Positions 14,486 to 19,521 of a DNA stretch of 19,521 nucleotides are shown here, one piece after another. The notes under the pieces were generated by a model. It had not been told where the DNA came from. It did not search any database and was given only the letters and a program-made list of their open reading frames with translations. Source of the stretch: Anaerolineales bacterium UBA2317 (lineage in GTDB: Bacteria > Chloroflexota > Anaerolineae > Anaerolineales > Villigracilaceae); contig DDVH01000044.1 of assembly GCA_002345215.1 (NCBI GenBank), positions 1 through 19,521 of the forward strand, read 5' to 3'. The translations under genes and the position numbers were made by a program. Numbering within the stretch: position 1 is the stretch's first letter; each line of letters opens with the position of its first letter.

Positions 14486-14562
14486 GAAGTGTAGAGTACT
14501 TTTATTCGGGTGTCATCAAGTGAAAGGTGGATTTCTCAATCAATCAAAAGTTTGATTGAGAA
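14486..14562 (-). promoter_or_regulatory. Duplicated promoter/operator module, copy A (upstream of the LiaF-like gene)
   Basis: This region matches 17673-17748 at about 62 of 74 positions by hand alignment, without gaps. It contains a perfect 11-bp inverted repeat (14533-14543 with 14552-14562). The core dyad is TCAATCAA - 8 bases - TTGATTGA. On the minus strand TTGATGACACCCGAATAAAA follows the dyad and includes a candidate -35 (TTGATG). No T tract follows the dyad, so it is not a good terminator for the gene ending at 14568. It is the best candidate here for a response-regulator binding site. Confidence 0.65.
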
Positions 14563-14567
14563 GGTCG

Positions 14568-14984
14568 TTAGAAAACCGCTGTTGAATGCAGTTCTCGTTT
14601 ATGTATCCATTTATAAATGATTTCACACAAAATGCCACCAATTAGCGTAGCGATTAAATCCCACACATCAATTGGTTTGCCTAAGAGTGGATGTGCTAAT
14701 TCATACACAAAAACACTAATTACAACAGTTCGTAACAAAAATAAATCATCGGATATAGTACGACCCAATATAGATAAAAACACAAAAACAGCGGCTATTG
14801 TGCCTAAGGAATTTCCGAGCGTGTCAGCGACGTGAAAATCATTAATGCTGTTTGAATAAATGTACGGGCGATAGGTGACACGAGCAATTTCATACATTAA
14901 AACCGCGCTTAATCCAATGACCAAGTTGATTATTCTACGTTTGGAAGAAAGCCAGTTTGTAATTTCAGTTTTTACTGTCTGCAT
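14568..14984 (-). CDS. Small integral membrane protein, VanZ-like (tentative)
   Basis: The protein (138 aa) has a basic N-terminus and about four hydrophobic segments: IINLVIGLSAVLMYEIARV, LGTIAAVFVFLSILG, LLRTVVISVFVYELAHPLLG and DLIATLIGGILCEII. The pattern D-x-LGNxLGT, then YELAHP, then DVWDLIATLIGG resembles VanZ-like proteins, where a membrane Glu and a D..D..GG end are usual, but this is weak. It lies between the response regulator and the LiaF-like gene on the same strand, with its own gap of 84 bases upstream. TAAATT lies 6 bases before the ATG and no Shine-Dalgarno is visible. I cannot assign a function. Confidence 0.7.
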   Translation of the reverse strand: MQTVKTEITNWLSSKRRIINLVIGLSAVLMYEIARVTYRPYIYSNSINDFHVADTLGNSLGTIAAVFVFLSILGRTISDDLFLLRTVVISVFVYELAHPLLGKPIDVWDLIATLIGGILCEIIYKWIHKRELHSTAVF

Positions 14985-15068
14985 AGTTGAAATTTACGCA
15001 TGAAAATAGATTAAGTTTCCACTGTAATGATAACAATCTCTTTGTAAATAGTGTGGATTTCAAAAAAA

Positions 15069-15698
15069 CTATTTTATTTGAATGATTTTCTTTTTTATTG
15101 CTTCAGTGACTGCTCCTGTACGGTCAGTTACTCCCAATTTAGAAAAAATATGCACGAAATGAGATTTAACAGTTGCTTCGGTAATAAATAACTTCTTTGC
15201 AATTGCTTTGTTGGGATTCCCTTGTGCTGCAAGCTCTAATACTTCAATTTCACGACTGCTCAGTGTGTTTTTAGAAGAATTTGTTAAACGTTGCGTTACT
15301 TTTTCAGCGACACGTGGTGCCAAAGCCATCTCGCCCTTTGACGCATTACGAATCGCTTGAAATAGTTGTTCAGGGGGAGTGTCTTTTAGTAAATAGCCAA
15401 TGGCTCCCGCTTCGAGGGCTGGTAATATATCTGCATCTGTTTCATAAGTAGTAAACACCAAAATATTTGCCTTTGGCAACTTATCTCGAATCAATTTTAT
15501 TGCACCTAAGCCGTCTAGAATGGGCATTTGCAAATCCATGAGAATTAAATCTGCGACGAGAGAGATTGCCAATTTGACAGCCTCTTCGCCATTTTTAGCC
15601 TCGCCTACTATTTCAAAATCTGATTGCGAAGATAGTAATGCACGCAATCCACTACGGACAACTGTGTGGTCATCAGCAATAATTATCTTAATCGTCAT
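15069..15698 (-). CDS. NarL/FixJ-family response regulator
   Basis: The protein (209 aa) has a receiver domain with the acidic pair D9-D10, phospho-acceptor Asp55 (LILMDLQMP), Thr83/84 and Lys105 (GYLLKD), then a LuxR-type DNA-binding domain (about 145-200: LSSREIEVLELAAQG...ATVKSHFVHIFSKLGVTDRTGAV). Phosphorylated regulators of this type dimerise and bind inverted repeats. The frame is open to 15752, but MTIKIIIADDH at 15698 is the normal family start and overlaps the kinase gene end by 11 bases, implying translational coupling. Likely targets are the duplicated modules at 14486-14562 and 17673-17748; this is inference. Confidence 0.95.
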   Translation of the reverse strand: MTIKIIIADDHTVVRSGLRALLSSQSDFEIVGEAKNGEEAVKLAISLVADLILMDLQMPILDGLGAIKLIRDKLPKANILVFTTYETDADILPALEAGAIGYLLKDTPPEQLFQAIRNASKGEMALAPRVAEKVTQRLTNSSKNTLSSREIEVLELAAQGNPNKAIAKKLFITEATVKSHFVHIFSKLGVTDRTGAVTEAIKKKIIQIK

Positions 15699-16878
15699 TT
15701 TTTTCTGCAATAGGAATTGAAACAGCAATGGCAGTTCCAGTTCCTTGCTCACTTTCTATGGTTAATGTTCCACTCAATTCTTCTACTCTGTCCCGCATTG
15801 TTTTCATTCCGAAACCATTCTGGATTTTGGAAGGTTCAAAACCATTGCCATCATCAGCAATATCCATCACAAACATATCTTCCATAAATGAAAAGGTGAT
15901 ATTGACATTTTTCGCTTGAGCATGTTTCTTGATATTGTGCATGGCTTCTTGTGAAATGCGCAGTAGTGCCGTTTCAGTATGTGACGTGAGATTGCGTGGG
16001 TTACCTGTCACTTTCATCTTAACCTGTATATTATTTTCTGCAGACCAGCGTGCCGCCAGTTCTTCAACTGCTTCAACGAGAGAAGCCTTTTCAAATTGTT
16101 CAGGTTGCATATCCCAAACGATTCTGCGAATTTCGTTAAGCCCTTCACGTGCGGCGTTTTCAGCCTGTTGAACTACTGATTTAACTAATTCTGGGTTGCT
16201 GTGTTTTGCGGCAGAAAGATGCATGATGATAGATGTAAAATGTTGAGCAACTGAATCATGAATGTCACGAGCGAGGCGTTGTCGTTCATTCAGACGACCT
16301 GCTTCCCGTTCAACTTTCATCAAATTTGCTCGGGACCGAGTTAATTCATCAATAAGATGTTGGCGTTCTGCGCTTTGTTTTATGATGGATGTGATAAAAG
16401 CACCAATGAGTGTTGAGATAATCAGCAGACCTAGAATAATCATCAACATTGCAAACCAATTATCAGTTGGATAAAACATAATATATAGAACATACAGACC
16501 CAAAGTCTGAAAACTGGTTATCCCAATTGACCATCGAATGGGGAATCGGCTAAAAATTAATGGAAAGAATATCCCTATCAACAAAAGTGAATCAGCGGCT
16601 AGTGAGATTAAACCGCCCCAGATTATCCAGCCTGGGATTAGATAAAGTGCACCACGTATAGGGTTTTCCCAAACACGTAAGGTTGATACATTTACAAATG
16701 GGATGTACCACAAACCCAGTAATACAGAAAGAACAAAAAAGAAAAAAAAATTAGTGATTCTGGGTTCACTGTTGTATACAAATAGGATATTCAAGATAAT
16801 AAAACTGTAGGCAGAAAAGTGCCAGACCCAATCCCATTGTTCCCATGCTTCGCGGGTTTTGCTTTTTTGTGTTTTCAT
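15688..16878 (-). CDS. Sensor histidine kinase, DesK/LiaS/NarX type (HisKA_3)
   Basis: The protein (396 aa) has about five or six membrane helices in residues 20-165 without a large external domain, then a coiled stretch, then the dimerisation/phosphotransfer helix ERQRLARDIHDSVAQHFTS with His207. The ATPase domain has the N box (Asn315 in HNIKKHAQ), DIADDGNGF (339-347) and GFGMKTM (355-361). Intramembrane-sensing kinases of this layout respond to membrane fluidity or envelope damage. It overlaps the response regulator, and together they form the two-component pair for the downstream membrane and ABC genes. TATAAT lies 9 bases before the ATG, so the mRNA may be nearly leaderless. The second membrane helix contains FFFFF, encoded partly by an A9 run. 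Confidence 0.95.
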   Translation of the reverse strand: MKTQKSKTREAWEQWDWVWHFSAYSFIILNILFVYNSEPRITNFFFFFVLSVLLGLWYIPFVNVSTLRVWENPIRGALYLIPGWIIWGGLISLAADSLLLIGIFFPLIFSRFPIRWSIGITSFQTLGLYVLYIMFYPTDNWFAMLMIILGLLIISTLIGAFITSIIKQSAERQHLIDELTRSRANLMKVEREAGRLNERQRLARDIHDSVAQHFTSIIMHLSAAKHSNPELVKSVVQQAENAAREGLNEIRRIVWDMQPEQFEKASLVEAVEELAARWSAENNIQVKMKVTGNPRNLTSHTETALLRISQEAMHNIKKHAQAKNVNITFSFMEDMFVMDIADDGNGFEPSKIQNGFGMKTMRDRVEELSGTLTIESEQGTGTAIAVSIPIAEKNDD

Positions 16879-16887
16879 CGTTGCGGC

Positions 16888-16934
16888 ATTATACCCTGCG
16901 ATATCAACTGCTTTTATGAAGATATCGCAGGGTA
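16888..16934 (-). promoter_or_regulatory. Kinase-gene -10 box joined to a 14-bp inverted repeat
   Basis: On the minus strand TATAAT (16888-16893) lies 9 bases before the kinase ATG. It overlaps the end of a perfect inverted repeat, TACCCTGCGATATC (16892-16905) with GATATCGCAGGGTA (16921-16934), separated by 15 bases. The repeat also sits directly after the CPBP stop codon, so it could be a terminator without a T tract, an operator for the kinase promoter, or both. Confidence 0.5.
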
Positions 16935-16942
16935 ATCTTTAA

Positions 16943-17644
16943 CTAAGCACCCGGTGCAAGGAAGATGAGCATCGTTGCGAAAGGTTCGGCAATGAGGACA
17001 ACTAGGCTGTGTCCGAGAATAACTGGAGTTAGACTGCGTTTGCCCCATAAGAACAATCCTCCCAACAACAATCCATACACCACGCTAAAGACAAATGAAA
17101 AGGGATTAAAGCCCCAAGCTGTATGATAGATTGCAAATATCAAAGCAGAAACAACAGCCTGTGTCCATTTCGATGAACCGATTTTATGCAATTGATTCAT
17201 AATGAAGCTACGTGTAATCAAATCTTCTAGTAATGCACCACTCGCCGCCAATAATGCGGTCAAAATACGGAATCCATTGATTTGAGTTAAGTTCGCATCT
17301 GGGTCAAATTGCAAAATGCTGGATAGAAATAGAAGCGCCCATAATATTCCAAGGATTAATCCTGCGATGTTCGCACCGATTCCAGAAGGTGTACCTAATC
17401 CACTTGATTTGAGAAATTCACTAATAGACATGCTCTTATTCATTCTATATACAACTGCCAGAATGATTAGAAAAGCGACCAAGAACCAAATGAGAACGCC
17501 CGTGATAGAACCTTCAAGAGATAAGCTTTCCCGAAACAGGTGTGGAAGTGGACCAAAGTTAGGTCCAACCAACACCAGCAATAGAAGGCTAACAATTGCA
17601 ATCCTTCGCCAAACAGTACTTTTTTCATTAATTGTAGTATTCAT
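16943..17644 (-). CDS. CPBP (Abi)-family intramembrane protease-like protein
   Basis: The protein (233 aa) has about seven hydrophobic segments. It shows the CPBP motifs in the right order: EDLITR (140-145, canonical EExxxR), FAIYH (170-174, FxxxH) and GHSLVVLI (His212). Family members such as Rce1-like proteins are intramembrane metalloproteases, and in bacteria they often accompany bacteriocin or antimicrobial-peptide immunity genes. The second Glu of motif 1 is Asp here, and the usual Asn/Asp after His212 is missing, so catalytic activity is uncertain. GGAGG lies 5 bases before the ATG. The gene has its own copy of the duplicated regulatory module upstream and precedes the kinase gene. Confidence 0.85.
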   Translation of the reverse strand: MNTTINEKSTVWRRIAIVSLLLLVLVGPNFGPLPHLFRESLSLEGSITGVLIWFLVAFLIILAVVYRMNKSMSISEFLKSSGLGTPSGIGANIAGLILGILWALLFLSSILQFDPDANLTQINGFRILTALLAASGALLEDLITRSFIMNQLHKIGSSKWTQAVVSALIFAIYHTAWGFNPFSFVFSVVYGLLLGGLFLWGKRSLTPVILGHSLVVLIAEPFATMLIFLAPGA

Positions 17645-17672
17645 TTATACCTCCAAGTATATTTTGATGAAG

Positions 17673-17748
17673 GAAGTGTAGAATACTTTTATTTGGATGT
17701 CATCAAAAGAGAGATGGATTTATTAATCAATCGAAAGTTGGATTAAAT
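17673..17748 (-). promoter_or_regulatory. Duplicated promoter/operator module, copy B (upstream of the CPBP gene)
   Basis: This is the same module as 14486-14562. GAAGTGTAGA opens both, and the dyad starts exactly 50 bases later in both. Here the dyad is TTAATCAA (17723-17730), an 8-base spacer, and TGGATTAA (17739-17746). Between dyad and gene the minus strand reads TTGATGACATCCAAATAAAA, which includes a candidate -35 (TTGATG). The spacing to the gene differs little from copy A, so both appear to be promoters with the same regulator site. Confidence 0.65.
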
Positions 17749-17817
17749 CGAAATAATAAATCGGCTTAACCCAATAAATTAAGGTTGCATTTGGAGACGT
17801 TCAACTCTTTTCACTGG

Positions 17818-17823
17818 TACAAT
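17818..17823 (+). promoter_or_regulatory. Predicted extended -10 of the FKBP gene
   Basis: TGGTACAAT, an extended -10 (TG-n-TACAAT), lies 30 bases upstream of the preferred ATG at 17854. The -35 is not recognisable. The rest of the divergent gap 17645-17853 holds module copy B and otherwise nothing I can name. Confidence 0.45.
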
Positions 17824-17853
17824 GGGCGCATAAATGTAGAAAAGGAAAAGATA

Positions 17854-18345
17854 ATGAGCATAGAAAAAGTAGAAGACGGCGTTGTCGTTTCAATGGAATA
17901 TAAATTAACGGTAGATGGGCAAGTGTTGGATTCATCCGATGAAGCGGGTCCATTGCAATTTTTAGCAGGATACGGAAACATCATCCCCGGTTTAGAAAAT
18001 GAAATGATGGGCATGAAAATTGGTGACAGCAAAGAAGTAACCGTACAACCTGCCGATGGCTACGGCGAATTTGATGAAGAAGCCTTTATGGATGTCCCTC
18101 GTTCTGAATTTCCATCTGACATGAAATTGGAGGAAGGTTTGGAATTACACATCACAGATGAAGATGGTGAACATCGCGGTGCTTATGTAACTAGCTTTGA
18201 TGATAAAACTGTAAAGTTAGATTTCAATCATCCTTTGGCAGGTGCAGTTTTGAATTTTTATGTCAAAGTCGTTGCTTTACGCAAACCAAGTGATAAGGAA
18301 CTTGACCATGGCCACGTCCACGAAGGTGGAGGGCATCATCATTAG
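17854..18345 (+). CDS. slyD: FKBP-type peptidyl-prolyl cis-trans isomerase, SlyD-like
   Basis: The protein (163 aa) has the SlyD plan: an FKBP half-domain (VVSMEYKLTVDGQVLDSS, GPLQFLAGYGNIIPGLENEMMGMKIGDSKEVTVQPADGYG), an insert-in-flap chaperone domain (about 72-120), then the returning FKBP strand (VKLDFNHPLAGAVLNFYVKVVAL). It ends in a His-rich tail (HGHVHEGGGHHH). SlyD proteins isomerise prolyl bonds, act as chaperones in the cytoplasm and bind nickel through the His-rich tail; the short tail here would bind fewer ions than in E. coli. The frame is open to 17785, but MSIEKVEDG at 17854, preceded by AAAGGAAAAG, is the family start. It converges on obg. Confidence 0.93.
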   Translation: MSIEKVEDGVVVSMEYKLTVDGQVLDSSDEAGPLQFLAGYGNIIPGLENEMMGMKIGDSKEVTVQPADGYGEFDEEAFMDVPRSEFPSDMKLEEGLELHITDEDGEHRGAYVTSFDDKTVKLDFNHPLAGAVLNFYVKVVALRKPSDKELDHGHVHEGGGHHH

Positions 18346-18352
18346 TAACTTT

Positions 18353-18395
18353 ATGTCATTGCGAAGAGTTGCAAAGCAATGACGAAGCAATCTCC
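18353..18395. repeat. Palindromic repeat of the GTCATTGCGA...GAAGCAATCTCC type
   Basis: GTCATTGC (18355-18362) and GCAATGAC (18376-18383) form an 8-bp stem, followed by GAAGCAATCTCC. I recall this sequence type from intergenic repeats of other bacterial genomes. It lies between the FKBP stop and the terminator. Confidence 0.7.
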
Positions 18396-18399
18396 AATA

Positions 18400-18432
18400 A
18401 AAAAACAACTCTCAGAATGAGAGTTGTTTTTT
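18400..18432. terminator. Bidirectional rho-independent terminator
   Basis: AAAAAACAACTCTCA (18400-18414) pairs perfectly with TGAGAGTTGTTTTTT (18418-18432) around a 3-base loop. T runs are present on both strands. It serves the convergent FKBP and obg genes. Confidence 0.95.
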
Positions 18433-18454
18433 ATAATACTTTAATCACCAACTG

Positions 18455-19521
18455 CTAATCCTGCCATTCCAATTCAAAATCACCGACGAAAACTGTATGC
18501 CCCTCTTGCACGCCAGCGTCACGCAAAGATTTATCCACGCCTAATTTTTCCATCAAGCGTTGAAAACGGCGCACAGAACCATGATGCTCCCAATACGTCA
18601 TCTTAGCGGCGCGTTCAATCGCCACACCATGTACACGCCACTTATCACCATCTTCACGTTTAATTTCAAATTGATTCGGGTCTACTTCTGGTTTGTAGAC
18701 GGGTAACGCTTCTTTCTCAGTTTCTTCTGGTGGCAATTCCTGCAACAGTTTATAAGCCGACACTAAAATCTCGCGCGTGTTATTTCTTGCCATCGCCGAA
18801 GCCGTGATGATGTTTATTTTTTTCTTTTTGAAACTTTTTTCAATTTCTTTTAATTTTTCTTGCACATCAGGTTGGTCAATTTTATTTATAACAACAACTT
18901 GCGGTTTTTTGCCAAGTTTTGTATCAAACAAAGATAACTCTGTATTGATTTGACTGTAATCGGCAAGTGGGTCTTCAGATAACCCATCAATCATGTGAAT
19001 CAAAACGCGTGTGCGTTGAATGTGACGTAAAAAATCATGTCCCAAACCAGCACCTTCATGTGCGCCTTCAATAAGTCCAGGAATATCTGCTAACACAACC
19101 GTTGTTTCATCATCCAATTTTGCAACACCTAGATTTGGTTCTAATGTTGTAAATGGATAATCACCAATTTTTGGTTTGGCATTTGTCAGCACAGAAAGCA
19201 GTGTAGATTTCCCAGCGTTCGGCAAACCGATAATTCCAATATCCGCTATCAACTTAAGTTCGAGGCGAATCACTTTTTCTTCATGTGGTTCACCACGTTC
19301 AGCAGTGCGGGGTGCCTGATTTCGTGAAGTAGCAAAATGTTGATTACCGCGTCCGCCACGCCCACCTTTGCACACAATCAATCGTTGACCTGCTTCGGTT
19401 AAATCCCCGAGCAACGCACCAGTTTCGGCATCATAAATCACAGTGCCGGGGGGTATGTAAATGATGAGGTCTTTGCCATTTTTTCCCGTCATTTGTGAGG
19501 CGCCGCCGTTGACTCCATCAT
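18455..19521 (-). CDS. obg: Obg family GTPase, 5' end outside the window
   Basis: The frame is open to the window edge; the codons before the internal Met at 19492 read DGVNGGASQ, which continues the glycine-rich Obg fold, so about 70-80 N-terminal residues are missing. From that Met: the end of the Obg fold (TGKNGKDLIIYIPPGTVI, CKGGRGGRGNQHFATSRNQAP), then the G domain with GLPNAGKS (89-96), switch I PFTTLEPNLG, DIPGLIEGAHEGAGLG (136-151), NKID (203-206) and SA. It ends in an OCT domain (from VYKPEVDPNQFEIK to GDFELEWQD). Obg is an essential GTPase of 50S ribosome assembly and the stringent response. The OCT domain is present in only some Obg proteins. It is normally a housekeeping gene with rplU/rpmA upstream, outside this window. 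Confidence 0.97.
   Translation of the reverse strand, partial: DGVNGGASQMTGKNGKDLIIYIPPGTVIYDAETGALLGDLTEAGQRLIVCKGGRGGRGNQHFATSRNQAPRTAERGEPHEEKVIRLELKLIADIGIIGLPNAGKSTLLSVLTNAKPKIGDYPFTTLEPNLGVAKLDDETTVVLADIPGLIEGAHEGAGLGHDFLRHIQRTRVLIHMIDGLSEDPLADYSQINTELSLFDTKLGKKPQVVVINKIDQPDVQEKLKEIEKSFKKKKINIITASAMARNNTREILVSAYKLLQELPPEETEKEALPVYKPEVDPNQFEIKREDGDKWRVHGVAIERAAKMTYWEHHGSVRRFQRLMEKLGVDKSLRDAGVQEGHTVFVGDFELEWQD

Noticed and set aside
14533..14562. The dyad of module copy A as a terminator of the VanZ-like gene
   Set aside because: No T tract follows, and the same dyad recurs at 17723-17746 where no gene ends, so a regulatory role is more likely.
15699..15752. N-terminal extension of the response regulator
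   Set aside because: The receiver domain begins at MTIKIIIADD; the extra residues only read the end of the kinase gene in another frame.

Overview
The window most resembles a chromosomal stretch from a member of the Chloroflexota, probably an Anaerolineae-type bacterium. This is inference, based on a secreted protein that carries both a cohesin-like and a dockerin domain, lipoproteins with Thr/Pro-rich spacers, AT-rich genes with several weak Shine-Dalgarno sequences, and many short intergenic palindromic repeats. No rRNA, tRNA, CRISPR array, transposase or phage gene is visible. No gene-free stretch exceeds 300 bases; each smaller gap is described under its own feature.

Left part (1-5163): the 3' end of a secreted cohesin/dockerin protein converges, across a bidirectional terminator, on a Cas4/RecB-like Fe-S nuclease gene. 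Next is the most striking piece of the window. A TATAAT box is followed by a 31-codon leader ORF that begins almost at the predicted RNA start. The end of that ORF can pair with a terminator hairpin just upstream of an ABC-F ATPase gene. This is the layout of ribosome-dependent attenuation. A TatLipo-type TRAP substrate-binding protein gene follows.

Middle part (5237-10404): on the minus strand a TRAP permease operon runs dctQ - dctM - WD40-like lipoprotein, so the permease lies convergent to its likely binding-protein gene. A pair of inverted palindromic repeats lies between dctQ and dctM and supplies the dctQ stop codon. A perfect 7+6+7 palindrome separates dctQ from a divergent GNAT acetyltransferase gene. 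A four-helix-bundle (S23/IVP-type) gene follows, bracketed by related purine-rich repeats in opposite orientation.

Right part (10407-17748): a minus-strand cluster encodes a CPBP-type membrane protein, a DesK/LiaS-like histidine kinase overlapping a NarL-type response regulator, a small VanZ-like membrane protein, a LiaF/LiaI-like membrane protein, an ABC ATPase and two ABC-2 permeases. A ~75-bp regulatory module, with the same 8-8-8 dyad at the same spacing, occurs twice: upstream of the LiaF-like gene and upstream of the CPBP gene, on either side of the two-component genes. The simplest reading is an envelope-stress or antimicrobial-export regulon controlled by the neighbouring kinase/regulator pair.

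Right end (17854-19521): a SlyD-type FKBP peptidyl-prolyl isomerase converges, across a palindromic repeat and a strong bidirectional terminator, on obg (5' end outside the window).
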